NCBI GenBank assembly: GCA_038323835.1
Contig: JBBQHI010000011.1
Span: 1 to 64,000 of the forward strand
Reading direction: 5' to 3'
From: JACVRW01 sp038323835
GTDB taxonomy: Bacteria > Actinomycetota > Thermoleophilia > Solirubrobacterales > Thermoleophilaceae
Length of the DNA: 64,000 nucleotides
The notes under the pieces were generated by a model, which saw nothing but the letters and a program-made list of their open reading frames with translations, searched no databases and had not been told where the DNA came from. Below are positions 25,130-33,755 of this stretch, in pieces. Each line of letters begins with the position of its first letter. The first letter of the stretch is position 1. The position numbers and the translations under genes were made by a program.

Positions 25130-26305
25130 GTGATCGGCGGATCTGTGGCTCCCGGCTTCGAGGCCGTGCGCAGTGAGTTCGAGCGCAATTTCGCCGAGCG
25201 GCGCGAGCTGGGCGCCGCCTGTGCCGCCTACGTCCGGGGCGAGAAGGTCGTGGACCTCTGGGGCGGGGTGCGCGACGCGCGCGACGGCTCTCCCTGGGAG
25301 GAGGACACGCTCGTGCTCGTCTACTCCACCTCCAAGGGGCTGTCGGCCATGACGCTCGCGCTCGCCCACTCGCGCGGGTGGCTCGACTACGACGAGCGCG
25401 TCACCACCTACTGGCCGGAGTTCGGCCAGGCGGGGAAAGGGGACGTGACGATCCGCCAGCTGCTCGCCCATCAGGCGGGCCTGCCGGTGATCGACGAGCC
25501 GCTCGACCCGGTCGTGCTCGCGGACTTCGACCGCCTGGCGGCGATCATCGCGCGCCAGCGTCCGCTGTGGCCGCCGGGCACGCGCCACGGCTACCACGGC
25601 ATCAGCCTCGGCTGGTACGAGGGCGAGCTGATCCGCCGCCTCGATCCCGAGGGCCGCACGCTGGGGCGCTTCTTCGCCGAGGAGATCGCGGCGCCGCTGG
25701 GGCTCGACGTGCACTTCGGCCTGCCGGAGGTGGTGGGTGCCGAGCGCCTCGCCGCCATCGAGCGCGTGCCGCCGCTGAAGATGCTCCCCCAGCTCCGCCA
25801 CCTGCCGCGGGGCATGGCCGTGGCGATGCTCAACCCGCGCTCGCTCAGCTTCCGGACCTTCGCCAACCCGCGCCTGCGCACGCCGGCGGACCTCGACGTG
25901 AGCGAGTACCGGCGGCTCGAGTTCCCGGCGGGCGGAGCCGTGGGCGGCGCGCGGCACCTCGCGCGCGCCTACGCCGCCTTCGCGGGACCCCGGAACGAGC
26001 TGGGGCTGGCGCCCGCAACCCTCGAGGAGCTCGTGCGCTTCCCCTCGCCTCCGTCGGGGGGCCGGCGCGACGCCGTGCTGAAGGTGGACACCGCCTTCTC
26101 GCTCGGATTCGTGCGGCCGCTCCTTCCCTTCCGCTTCGGCTCGAGCCAGCGCGCGTTCGGTCATCCGGGCGCCGGGGGCTCGTTCGCATTCGCCGACCGC
26201 GACCGCGACGTGTCCTTCGCGTACGTGATGAACCGGCTCGGCCTCCACCTCAACGACGACCCGCGCGAGAAAGCGCTCCGGCATGCGCTCTATCGCTGCC
26301 TCTGA
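25130..26305 (+). CDS. Serine hydrolase of the class C beta-lactamase / EstB family
   Basis: A 391-residue protein with the SxxK catalytic pair at Ser66-Lys69 (VYSTSKGLSAM), a tyrosine motif around YHGISLGW, and the HPGAGGS box replacing the KTG triad, as in EstB-type esterases and related beta-lactamase-fold hydrolases. It probably acts on esters or amides rather than beta-lactams. No signal peptide is present, so it is likely cytoplasmic. GTG at 25130 is chosen because upstream sequence overlaps the divergent GH5 signal peptide; there is no strong ribosome-binding site. Confidence 0.87.
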   Translation: MIGGSVAPGFEAVRSEFERNFAERRELGAACAAYVRGEKVVDLWGGVRDARDGSPWEEDTLVLVYSTSKGLSAMTLALAHSRGWLDYDERVTTYWPEFGQAGKGDVTIRQLLAHQAGLPVIDEPLDPVVLADFDRLAAIIARQRPLWPPGTRHGYHGISLGWYEGELIRRLDPEGRTLGRFFAEEIAAPLGLDVHFGLPEVVGAERLAAIERVPPLKMLPQLRHLPRGMAVAMLNPRSLSFRTFANPRLRTPADLDVSEYRRLEFPAGGAVGGARHLARAYAAFAGPRNELGLAPATLEELVRFPSPPSGGRRDAVLKVDTAFSLGFVRPLLPFRFGSSQRAFGHPGAGGSFAFADRDRDVSFAYVMNRLGLHLNDDPREKALRHALYRCL

Positions 26306-26333
26306 TCCCCGGGCCGACGGGTAGGTTGCCTGC

Positions 26334-27413
26334 GTGCAGCCCGGACGACTGATCGGCGGAGCGCTCCTGGCCCTGTCCCTCGTGCTCGCCTCCGGAGCGG
26401 ATGCAGGCGCGAAGAGCGTGCACATTTGCGGCACGGCCTACGAGTTCAACAACACGGACCTCCTGCTCGCCGGAGCCACGATCCGGGTCGCGGAGCTACC
26501 GCGCCTCCACGCGAAGGTCGGGCGCGACGGCACCTACGACCTCGCCGTTCCCGACCACGCGACCGTGACGCCCTACATCGTCGCGCCGGGCCACCACACG
26601 ATCTACCTCCAGACGTTTCGGACCGATGGCGAGGACCTCGGGCGGGTGAACTTCCAGACCCCGACGGATTCGATCTACCGCGCGCTCGCGGCGCTGCTCA
26701 GCGTGCCGCTCGAGCCGAACGGCGAGCTTCGCGACTGCGCGATCGTCTCGACGTTCAGCACGAGGAACGTCCGCGACCTGAGCTACCGGAGGTTCACCGC
26801 GTACGGGGCGCACGGAATCGGCGGCGCCACGGCGTTCGGCAAGCCCGCGCTCCCGAAGGCGATCTACTTCAACGAGGACGTGATCCCCGATCCGGCGCAG
26901 CCGCTGTCCTCGATCGACGGCGGCGTGGTGTGGACGCGCGTGCCGGCGGGCGTCTACCGGATCCGGGCGCGCCATCCCTCCACGCGCTTCGCGAGCTTCG
27001 TGGCCACCTGCCGTCCGGGACGGGTGGTGAACGCCAACCCGCCCTGGGGCCTTCACGAGCTCGGCCGGCCGATGCCCGCCGCGGTGTCCGCGCATTGGTC
27101 CGGTGTGCGGCTCCTCGCGCTTCGTGCGAAGAAGCTCCCGGCGGGCGCGATCGTCCGCATCCGCTGCGCCGGCCCGCGGTGTCCGTTCCGTCTCCGGACC
27201 GTGAGAAAGCCGGGACGCGGCAACCGTGACCTTCTCCCGGCGCTCGGCGGCGCCGCGGAGCGCCTGCGCACCGGGCAGACGCTCGAGGTTCTGGTGACCG
27301 CGCATGCGCACGACGGCAAGCTCGTCCGCTGGCGGCTGCGCGCGGCGAGCCCGCCGAGGCGCGCGACCCTGTGCGTGCCGCTGGGGAACACCCGGCCGCG
27401 GCCCCGTTGCTGA
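26334..27413 (+). CDS. Secreted protein with carboxypeptidase-regulatory-like N domain, function unknown
   Basis: A 359-residue exported protein. A signal peptide (LIGGALLALSLVLASGADA) is followed by a short beta domain with ICGTAYEFNNTDLLLAGATI and GRDGTYDLAVP, resembling carboxypeptidase-regulatory (Ig-like) folds. Toward the C terminus the segment IRCAGPRCPF has the CxGxxCP pattern seen in many surface proteins of Solirubrobacterales. No catalytic residues were recognised. GTG start at 26334. Lies 28 bases after the serine hydrolase. Confidence 0.7.
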   Translation: MQPGRLIGGALLALSLVLASGADAGAKSVHICGTAYEFNNTDLLLAGATIRVAELPRLHAKVGRDGTYDLAVPDHATVTPYIVAPGHHTIYLQTFRTDGEDLGRVNFQTPTDSIYRALAALLSVPLEPNGELRDCAIVSTFSTRNVRDLSYRRFTAYGAHGIGGATAFGKPALPKAIYFNEDVIPDPAQPLSSIDGGVVWTRVPAGVYRIRARHPSTRFASFVATCRPGRVVNANPPWGLHELGRPMPAAVSAHWSGVRLLALRAKKLPAGAIVRIRCAGPRCPFRLRTVRKPGRGNRDLLPALGGAAERLRTGQTLEVLVTAHAHDGKLVRWRLRAASPPRRATLCVPLGNTRPRPRC

Positions 27414-27442
27414 GCGCGGCCCGGCCGCTAGCCTGACCCGGC

Positions 27443-28000
27443 GTGCCGGCGAACGCGAGAGCCGTGAGGTGTGCGGCCGTACTGGCGCTGCTCGTGGCCG
27501 TTTCGGCGAGCGTCGGGTGTGGGGGAGGGGACTCTCCCAGGCCGGTGAGCATCTCGCTGGTCGCTCCGATCGACCTGGCTGTGGTGCACGACGATGCGGT
27601 GGACGTCCGGGGTCGTGTCGAGCCCGCCGGCGCCCGGGTCCTCGTCGGCGGTCGCCCGGCTACGGTCGACGGTGGCGTGTTCCGGGCGCGCGTGCCCCTC
27701 CGCGAGGGTGCCAATGTGATCGACGTGGGAGCATCCGCGGGAGACGCCCGCACCGCCTGGACGGCCCTGCGCGTGGCGCGCGAGCCCCTGGTGCGGGTGC
27801 CTGACCTGGCCGGCGCCTCAGGGAGCGACGCGGCGGACCGGCTCGAGGCCCTCGGTCTTCGAGCGGATGTGAAGGAGGGGGGCGGCCTGCTGGACAGGCT
27901 GCTGCCCGGCGACTCGGCGGTCTGCGAGACGCGGCCGCCGCCCGGCTCGGGTCTGCCCCGGGGCACGACCGTCCAGGTCGTCGTCTCCAAGACCTGCTGA
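27443..28000 (+). CDS. PASTA-domain lipoprotein
   Basis: A 185-residue lipoprotein: basic start, hydrophobic VLALLVAVSA and lipobox SVGC with the lipid cysteine near residue 26. Residues about 35-115 form an Ig-like domain (VDVRGRVEPAGARVLVGG) and about 120-185 a single PASTA domain (VRVPDLAGASGSDAADRLEA to VVVSKTC). PASTA domains bind muropeptides and normally sit on the outside of PknB-type kinases or PBPs. The adjacent converging kinase gene lacks them, suggesting the sensor may be on this separate lipoprotein. GTG start at 27443. Confidence 0.82.
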   Translation: MPANARAVRCAAVLALLVAVSASVGCGGGDSPRPVSISLVAPIDLAVVHDDAVDVRGRVEPAGARVLVGGRPATVDGGVFRARVPLREGANVIDVGASAGDARTAWTALRVAREPLVRVPDLAGASGSDAADRLEALGLRADVKEGGGLLDRLLPGDSAVCETRPPPGSGLPRGTTVQVVVSKTC

Positions 28001-28013
28001 GCGCGGTCCCCGC

Positions 28014-29501
28014 TCAGCGGTCCGGCGTGACCGCGATCAGGGCGACCCTCGGCCGCCCGTTCTCGCGCCGCACCCCTAGGACTATTCGCCCGGTGATCGG
28101 CTCCGCACCCGAGCGTGAGGCGACGTAACGGCCGCTCGCCCGGCCCGCCGCGCCCGCACGCACCTCGAGTGCGGTGAGCCGGTAGCCCTCCGTCGCGTTC
28201 GCGGCGAACTGGCTCCGGTACTCGCGTCGCACCGCCGCGCGCCCGCGCTCCCGGTCCGCGGGCGTCACCCGCGCCACGTCGCGGGTGAGGGCGTCTGCCA
28301 TCGCGGCGTCGTCCTCGTGTGCGTACGCGGCGGCGAAAGAGTTCGCCGCGACCCGCACCTCACCCGTGGTGAGCGGACCGGAGTCCTCGTCGCCGCCGAA
28401 GAGACCCGCCGCCAGGAGCACGGCCAGGGCGATGGCGAGCACCGCGGCCGCCCCCGCGGCCATCACGGCCCTCGGCGTGCGACGTCCGCGTGCCTGGCTG
28501 ATCCGGGCCGTGGGCGACTCGGGCGCGGTCACGTGATGGGGCTCGCGGCCGCGCTCCGGCAGCGGCACCGTCGTGGCCGGCAGAACCGCGGTGCCGGCGC
28601 CCCCGGCCCCGTTCTCGGCCTCCGGGGGGCGCGCCCGCGGGTGCGTCCGGGCGCGCGGCGGTGTGCCGGCGGCCGCGAGCGCCGCCTCCACCAGCTCGCC
28701 CGCCGACGAGTAGCGGTCGGCGGGTCGTTTGGCCAGGGCGCGGGCCACCACGCCGTCAAAGGCCGCCGGCACGCCCGGCGTGGCGGAGGCCGCCGGCGGG
28801 GGGTCGCCCAGGTGGGCGAGGATCGTCGCGGCGAAGGCGCCACGACGGAACGGCGGATCGCCCGTGAGCGCCGTGTGCAGGACGCAGCCGAGCGCGTACA
28901 CATCCGTGCGGGCGCTCACCGGACCGCCCTCGAGCTGCTCGGGGGCCATGAAGTCCACCGTCCCGAGCATGTCGCCGGTCTGCGTCAGCCGGGACCCCGA
29001 CGACACGTCGAGCGTGAGCCCGAAGTCGCTCAGGTAGACGTGCCCCGACCCCTCCTCGCCGGCGATGAGGACGTTCGCGGGCTTCACGTCGCGGTGCACC
29101 AGCCCGGCGGCGTGCGCCGCGTCGAGCGCGGACCCGATCTGAGCGACTATGTCGGCCGCGCGGCCGGGATCGAGCGGGCCGGACTCGTTGATCAGCTGCT
29201 GGAGGTCGCCCCCCTGCACCCAGCGCATCACGAGGTAGAGCCGCCCATCCTGCTCGCCGGCCTCGTACATCGGGATCACGTTCGGGTGGTCCATCGCGGC
29301 AGCCAGGCGAGTCTCGCGCTCGAAGCGCGCATGAAAGATCGCGTCGGCGGCACGCTCGGGGGCCACGACCTTGAGCGCGACGGTCCTTCCCAGGGGAAGC
29401 TGCGTCGCTCTGTATACGACGCCCATGCCGCCGCGCCCGGCCAGGCCTTCGATGCGGCAGCCGGCGAAGGTCGAGTCCACGGCCAGCTCGGACACCGGCA
29501 T
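28014..29501 (-). CDS. Transmembrane Ser/Thr protein kinase (PknB-like, no PASTA)
   Basis: A 495-residue Hanks-type kinase. The kinase domain spans about 12-270: glycine loop GRGGMGVVYRA, ATP-anchoring lysine in VALKVV, HRDVKPANV catalytic loop, DFG (LSDFGLT) and APE as MAPEQLEGG. A Pro-rich linker, one transmembrane helix (about 345-370) and an external domain of about 115 residues with an NTF2-like feel follow. It lacks the PASTA repeats typical of PknB; a PASTA lipoprotein is encoded convergently 13 bases away. It is divergent from the c-di-AMP-controlled cell-wall hydrolase, consistent with envelope regulation. Confidence 0.93.
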   Translation of the reverse strand: MPVSELAVDSTFAGCRIEGLAGRGGMGVVYRATQLPLGRTVALKVVAPERAADAIFHARFERETRLAAAMDHPNVIPMYEAGEQDGRLYLVMRWVQGGDLQQLINESGPLDPGRAADIVAQIGSALDAAHAAGLVHRDVKPANVLIAGEEGSGHVYLSDFGLTLDVSSGSRLTQTGDMLGTVDFMAPEQLEGGPVSARTDVYALGCVLHTALTGDPPFRRGAFAATILAHLGDPPPAASATPGVPAAFDGVVARALAKRPADRYSSAGELVEAALAAAGTPPRARTHPRARPPEAENGAGGAGTAVLPATTVPLPERGREPHHVTAPESPTARISQARGRRTPRAVMAAGAAAVLAIALAVLLAAGLFGGDEDSGPLTTGEVRVAANSFAAAYAHEDDAAMADALTRDVARVTPADRERGRAAVRREYRSQFAANATEGYRLTALEVRAGAAGRASGRYVASRSGAEPITGRIVLGVRRENGRPRVALIAVTPDR

Positions 29502-29641
29502 CAGTGTGACACCCGGCGCGATCGGCCTGCCCGCCGTCTACTGCGGCGTTTTTCAGGGGCGGAGAGCGGGGAGCATCCGCTTCGGAACGGGCGCTCGATG
29601 TCCTTCCGAAGGGTCCATTTACGGACCATCTGCAACGAATA

Positions 29642-29670
29642 TTGCAACTAGCAGGGAAAAAGCCTGGTAG
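29642..29670 (+). promoter_or_regulatory. Promoter of the NlpC/P60 hydrolase transcript
   Basis: -35 TTGCAA at 29642-29647, a 17-base spacer, and a -10-like TGGTAG at 29665-29670. Predicted initiation near 29677 falls just before the riboswitch begins. Upstream lie three inverted repeats: TTCGGAA arms at 29581-29610, GGTCC/GGACC at 29612-29627 and TGCAA/TTGCA at 29631-29646. The last overlaps the -35. Confidence 0.5.
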
Positions 29671-29683
29671 AACGACGCCCTTC

Positions 29684-29825
29684 ATCGCCGAATTCGCGGG
29701 CCCCAGGGTCCGGGGACCGGGGGAACCAAGGCGGCCGAGTGGCCGCGGGGGCGAATCTCGTTGGCCCAGAGGCCAGTGGGTAGCGCATTGCGCGAGCCCG
29801 TCAGCTCACCTCGTAGGCGCGGAGA
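29684..29825 (+). promoter_or_regulatory. Cyclic di-AMP riboswitch (ydaO/yuaA class)
   Basis: The leader carries the hallmark conserved blocks of the ydaO/yuaA riboswitch: GGGGGAACC at about 29719-29727, GGCGAATC about 30 bases later, and GAGCCCGTCAGCTCACCTCG at 29794-29813 followed by TAGGCG, with helices between them. In actinobacteria this class senses c-di-AMP and sits upstream of peptidoglycan hydrolases, exactly as here. Any in-frame start within it (TTG 29761, GTG 29776, TTG 29788) is therefore rejected as the start of the following gene. Confidence 0.93.
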
Positions 29826-29847
29826 AACAGACCGAGAGGCACACGAC

Positions 29848-31176
29848 TTGCACAGGGATCTTTCACGCCCCGATGTATGGGAGCACTCGCTTGAGCGCTC
29901 CATGGCCCGCCGCGCCCAGAGCGGCAGGGTGGCCCCCGCCACGGCAAAGCGCTTCGCCCGGCCCGAGCGGGAACGGTCACGCGACATCTCCGACCCGGAT
30001 TTGTGGGAGATCTCGAGGGCGCGCTCGATGCGCCGCCACGAGGCCGAGGACCACACCTTCGAGACCCCCGCCCGCAGCGCGTCGATCGCCGCGCTGCTGC
30101 TGGTAACCGGCGGCTCGGCCACGGCCATCGCCTCCACGCTCGGCGGCCACGGCAAGGCCCACGCCGCCGACAGCGGCGCACGCAAGGCGCAGGCGGTGGC
30201 GCGGGCGAAGGCCCCCACCGATGCCGCTCCTGCACGCCACGCCGCGACGCCGGCCAAGACCGCGTCCGGCGGCGCCGTGGTGCGCAACGCCGCGGCCGTC
30301 ACCACCCCGCGCCCGCCCGGAGGGGTGCCCGAGCTCCAGCGCGCGCTGAAGGTCGGCGTGGACGGCGACTTCGGCCCCGGCACCAGGCGAGCACTCAAGC
30401 AATGGCAGCAGACCCACGGCCTGACCGCCGACGGCGTGGCCGGACCTCAGACGCGCGCGGCCCTCGACCTCGGCGCCGGTCCCGTTCTCAAGGCGCCGGT
30501 CGTGCACCGGGCCGCTCACGCGAAGGCGAAGGCAAGGACCCACTCCGCCCCCGCCCCGAAGCTCACCGCGGCCCGGGCGGGCGGCGGCGTGCAGGCGCTG
30601 CAGCAGGCGCTCGGCGTACCCGTGGACGGCACCTTCGGCCCCGCGACCCAGCAGGCGCTCGAGCGCTGGCAGCGCAGCCACGGCCTCGCGACCGACGGCG
30701 TGGCCGGGCCGCAGACGCGCGCCAGGCTCGGCCTGGGAGGCGGGCCCGTGCTGAAGCGCAAGGCGTCGCCCCACCACGGCGGCGGCTCCTCAGGAGGACG
30801 CGGCGGCAGTACCGGCGGCTCCTCGGTCGTGGCCCGCGTGGTGGCCGCGGCCAACATGATCGCCGGCCGTCCCTACGTGTACGGCGGCGGCCACGGCTCG
30901 TTCGAGTCCGCCGGCTACGACTGCTCCGGCTCGGTGTCCTACGCGCTGCACGGCGGAGGGCTCCTCTCGTCGCCGCTCACCTCGGGCGCCTTCATGAGCT
31001 ACGGCGTCCCCGGCCCCGGTCAGCACATCACGATCTACGCGAACCCCGGCCACATGTACATGGTCATCGACGGTCGGCGCTACGACACCAGCGCCCGCTC
31101 CGAGACCGGATCGCGCTGGACGGGCACCAGCCGCTCGGGCAGCGGCTACGTGGTTCGCCACCCCCCGGGCCTCTAG
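29848..31176 (+). CDS. NlpC/P60 cell-wall hydrolase with two peptidoglycan-binding domains
   Basis: About 442 residues. A cytoplasmic N terminus holds two copies of a short motif (RDLSRPDVWEHSLERSMARR, then RDISDPDLWEISRARSMRRH), followed by a hydrophobic export segment (IAALLLVTGGSATAIAS), two PG_binding_1 domains (VDGDFGPGTRRALKQWQ and VDGTFGPATQQALERWQ) and a C-terminal NlpC/P60-type domain with catalytic Cys in YDCSGSVSYAL and His in GHMYMVI. It should cleave stem peptides of the wall. TTG at 29848 follows GAGAGG at good spacing and retains the first motif; ATG at 29902 would lose it. Expression is probably controlled by the c-di-AMP riboswitch upstream. Confidence 0.88.
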   Translation: MHRDLSRPDVWEHSLERSMARRAQSGRVAPATAKRFARPERERSRDISDPDLWEISRARSMRRHEAEDHTFETPARSASIAALLLVTGGSATAIASTLGGHGKAHAADSGARKAQAVARAKAPTDAAPARHAATPAKTASGGAVVRNAAAVTTPRPPGGVPELQRALKVGVDGDFGPGTRRALKQWQQTHGLTADGVAGPQTRAALDLGAGPVLKAPVVHRAAHAKAKARTHSAPAPKLTAARAGGGVQALQQALGVPVDGTFGPATQQALERWQRSHGLATDGVAGPQTRARLGLGGGPVLKRKASPHHGGGSSGGRGGSTGGSSVVARVVAAANMIAGRPYVYGGGHGSFESAGYDCSGSVSYALHGGGLLSSPLTSGAFMSYGVPGPGQHITIYANPGHMYMVIDGRRYDTSARSETGSRWTGTSRSGSGYVVRHPPGL

Positions 31177-31538
31177 GCCCCGGGAGCCCACCCCAGCGCC
31201 TCGCGCACCCGCCGGGGGAGGCCTGCGACCACCAGGTCGTAGGAGTCCTCGATCATGTCGCGCACCATCCCGGCCGGGAGCGCCCCGTCCACGGCGACCG
31301 TGTTCCAGTGGCGCTTGTTGAGGTGGTACCCGGGCTGGACCTCGGCGTAGGTGCCACGTAGCTGCTCGGCTAGCGGAGGCTCGCACTTCAAGCTCACCGT
31401 CAGCGGCGTGCTCGTGAGGCGGGTGATGGCGAACACCTTCCCGCCCGCCTTGAACACGGACGTCTCCGGCCCGAACGGGAACTCCTCCACCGCCCCGGTC
31501 ATGGCCAGGCAGTGACGCTTGAGCACGGCCGCGGTCAC
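31173..31538 (-). CDS. MmcQ/YjbR family protein
   Basis: A 121-residue cytoplasmic protein of the MmcQ/YjbR (CyaY-like fold) family: TGAVEEFPFGPETSVFKAGGKVFA at the start and the GYHLNKRHWNTV signature near residues 70-81. Members are proposed DNA-binding proteins, but no physiological role is established. The stop overlaps that of the converging NlpC/P60 gene by four bases. Confidence 0.9.
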   Translation of the reverse strand: MTAAVLKRHCLAMTGAVEEFPFGPETSVFKAGGKVFAITRLTSTPLTVSLKCEPPLAEQLRGTYAEVQPGYHLNKRHWNTVAVDGALPAGMVRDMIEDSYDLVVAGLPRRVREALGWAPGA

Positions 31539-31609
31539 GGGCGCGAGGGTACTCCGGAAACCGCCGCCCGCGCCGGCGAGGGGCCCACCCCGGCCACTAC
31601 TCTCCGCCC

Positions 31610-32284
31610 ATGGACCCGCCCGCGCCCGGACGGCGTAAGGCGCTGCTTCGCCTCGGCGCGTACCTGACCCTTCTGGCCGTCATCTTCGCGACGGTGGCGC
31701 TCACCGGCTCCCTGCCCTCCGCGGATGACGCCCGGACCTTCGGCGACGACCTCGGGCCCTTCGCGGCCGTGGCCTACGTCCCGCTCTTCGTCCTCGCGAA
31801 CTTCATCGTCACGTGGGCCATCCTCGCCGGGGCGGCAGGGCTGCTCTTCGGAACCGTGCTGGGGTGGCCCCTCGCCCTCGCCGGCGTCACCGCGGCCGCG
31901 CTGGTCCAGATGCTCCTCGCCCGCACGCTCGTGAAGGAGCATGCGGGCAGGCTGCTGCCAAAGCGCATCCAGAGCCTGGAGGGGTTCCTCCAGCACAACG
32001 GCGTGGTGGCCGTCATGGAATCGCGGATAGTGCCGTTCCTGCCCTACGGGGTGGTGAACCACGCCGCAGGTCTCACCGGGCTCGGCTTCCGCGACATGGC
32101 CGTGGGCACCGTGGTGGGCGCCGCGCCGAAGGTCTTCGCCTACGTGGCGCTCGGGGGCAGCCTGTCCAACCTCTCGGCCCCCGAGGTCAAGGTCGCGGTG
32201 GGGGTTCTCGTGGTCCTGGGCGTGGTCGGCCTGGTGGTGGCCCGGCGGCGCATGGCCGACGAGGCCGGCGCGGCGTCCGCCTGA
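31610..32284 (+). CDS. VTT-domain (TVP38/TMEM64, DedA-related) membrane protein
   Basis: A 224-residue inner-membrane protein with about five to six helices. The VTT signature is present: AGAAGLLFGTVLGWPLALAG and FLQHNGVVAVMESRIVPFLPYGVVNHAAGL, then GTVVGAAPKVFAYVALGG. Family members are thought to move lipids across membranes. The 3' end overlaps the converging ferric-reductase-like gene by 145 bases, which is unusual but both frames appear genuine up to that point. Confidence 0.87.
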   Translation: MDPPAPGRRKALLRLGAYLTLLAVIFATVALTGSLPSADDARTFGDDLGPFAAVAYVPLFVLANFIVTWAILAGAAGLLFGTVLGWPLALAGVTAAALVQMLLARTLVKEHAGRLLPKRIQSLEGFLQHNGVVAVMESRIVPFLPYGVVNHAAGLTGLGFRDMAVGTVVGAAPKVFAYVALGGSLSNLSAPEVKVAVGVLVVLGVVGLVVARRRMADEAGAASA

Positions 32285-32820
32285 GCGCCGCCGAGCCGCG
32301 TCACCACCCGGTCGCTCACCAACACCGCGGCAGCCATCACCGGCGGCGCCAGCGCCGCCAGGAACCACACGGAGGTGGCATCGGTACCCACCGTCAGCCC
32401 GTGCACCACGGCCAGCGCCCAGAAGGCCGGGACCACGCGGTGGGCCTTTCGCCAGCGCGCGGGGCCGATCCGCCCGCGCACGTAGTAGGTGAGGCCGAGG
32501 GCGGCCAGCCCGAGGGCCGCCAGCTGTCCCGCCACAGTGGCCAGCGGCCGGTAGGGCCCGGCGAAGGGGATCACTACTCCGGCCACCCCCGCCTTCAGCA
32601 CCGGGTCGAAGGCCAGGGCGATGCCGTGTACGGCCACGAGGGCGAGCGTTCCCAGCGCCAGCGCCTCGTGCACCGCCCGCAGCTCGAGGCCGCCCAGGCG
32701 CGCGCGAACGGAACGGTTGGACATCAGCACGCCGAGGGCCACCGACAGGCTCGCGAACAGGAGCGCCGCGATCCCCGCGGCGCGGGCCGTGACCCAGATC
32801 GGCGCCACCGCGGCGATCAT
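32140..32820 (-). CDS. Ferric-reductase-like transmembrane protein
   Basis: About 226 residues with roughly six membrane helices and the heme-type histidine pattern of ferric-reductase-like (FRD/MsrQ-type) proteins: RAVHEALALGTLALVAVHGIALAF, RKAHRVVPAFWALAVVHGL. It probably passes electrons across the membrane via b-type hemes. ATG at 32820 overlaps the ApbE stop (ATGA), so it is the third gene of an operon with the ApbE and small membrane protein genes. The last 40 or so residues, Arg/Thr rich, are antisense to the VTT gene and may be a non-functional read-through. Confidence 0.8.
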   Translation of the reverse strand: MIAAVAPIWVTARAAGIAALLFASLSVALGVLMSNRSVRARLGGLELRAVHEALALGTLALVAVHGIALAFDPVLKAGVAGVVIPFAGPYRPLATVAGQLAALGLAALGLTYYVRGRIGPARWRKAHRVVPAFWALAVVHGLTVGTDATSVWFLAALAPPVMAAAVLVSDRVVTRLGGAQADAAPASSAMRRRATTRPTTPRTTRTPTATLTSGAERLDRLPPSAT

Positions 32821-33755
32821 GCGGCAGCCGCCTCCACACGCGGCGCGGCCACCTCGATCAGTTCGCCGCCGTCCAGCACCAGCACGCCGCCGTGGATCAG
32901 CCGCGAGGGTCCGGCGGCGGGCCCGGCCAGCAGTGCCGTCTTGGCCAGCACCTCGGCCTCGAGCGCCGTGGGGGCGAGGGCGGTGGCCTGGGCCACGCCG
33001 GTCCACGCGGAGGTGCCGCGGCCGGGGTCGATCAGGTGGTGGCCCGGGCGCCCCGCGGCGTCGCGCCAGGCGCGTGCGGTGATGCCGCTGGTGGCCACGG
33101 CGCCGTCGGTCACGTGCAGCTCGGCCACCGACCCGCCGTCCCAGGGATCGCGGACGAACACGAGGCGCTCGAGCCCGGACGCCCCGCCGATGCGGAGATC
33201 CCCCGCGCAGTCCACGGAGTAGGAGTCGAGGTCGGCCAGGGAGCCGGCGATCAGATCGGCGGCCAGGCCCTTGCCGATGCCGCCGGAGTCGATGCGGATC
33301 CCGGCCGGTCGCCGGACCGTGCCCGCGGCGGGGTCCACGGACACGTGCCGCCAGAGGGCGGCCGGGTCCGGCACTGCCGGCCGTGGACGTGCGTGCGGAG
33401 CGGCACGCGGGCGGGGCTCGGCGTGCGGCTCGATGGAGGCGCGGTAGCCGGCCGTCTCGAGGGCGTCGAGGCAGGTGGCGTCCACCAGGCCCCCGCTCAG
33501 CTCTCCCGCCCAGCTCACGGCCTCGGCCAGCTCGAGAAGGAGACGTGAGACCGGAACCTCGGTCCTTGGGTCCGCGTTCAGCAGGCTCAGCTCGGAGGAC
33601 GGGGAGAAGCGCGTGAGGCGCGAGTGGATCCAGAGCAGACGGGCCGCCGCCGGCGCCAGCACGGAGTCGAGCTCCTCGCGCGCCGCGTCGGGACCCGACG
33701 CCGCCACCGCGGCCCGGCCGCCGAAGCACCCGAGCTCTCGCCGGCGCTCGATCAC
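32817..33755 (-). CDS. apbE: FAD:protein FMN transferase (ApbE family)
   Basis: A 312-residue ApbE-type flavinyltransferase, which attaches FMN to threonine or serine of a target protein. Visible motifs: TRFSPSSELSLLN near the start, IDSGGIGKGLAADLI, VDCAGDLRIGG, VTDGAVATSGI, HHLIDPGRGT and TALAPTALEAEVLAKTALL. No lipobox or signal peptide is apparent. The GTG start at 33755 overlaps the upstream stop (GTGA); a longer open frame runs upstream antisense to nothing credible and is rejected. The Ser/Thr-rich small membrane protein upstream is a candidate flavinylation target. Confidence 0.9.
   Translation of the reverse strand: MIERRRELGCFGGRAAVAASGPDAAREELDSVLAPAAARLLWIHSRLTRFSPSSELSLLNADPRTEVPVSRLLLELAEAVSWAGELSGGLVDATCLDALETAGYRASIEPHAEPRPRAAPHARPRPAVPDPAALWRHVSVDPAAGTVRRPAGIRIDSGGIGKGLAADLIAGSLADLDSYSVDCAGDLRIGGASGLERLVFVRDPWDGGSVAELHVTDGAVATSGITARAWRDAAGRPGHHLIDPGRGTSAWTGVAQATALAPTALEAEVLAKTALLAGPAAGPSRLIHGGVLVLDGGELIEVAAPRVEAAAA

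Noticed and set aside
29761..29847. Upstream TTG/GTG starts for the NlpC/P60 hydrolase
   Set aside because: They lie inside the conserved core or 3' flank of the c-di-AMP riboswitch; the first site with ribosome-binding-site support after it is TTG 29848.
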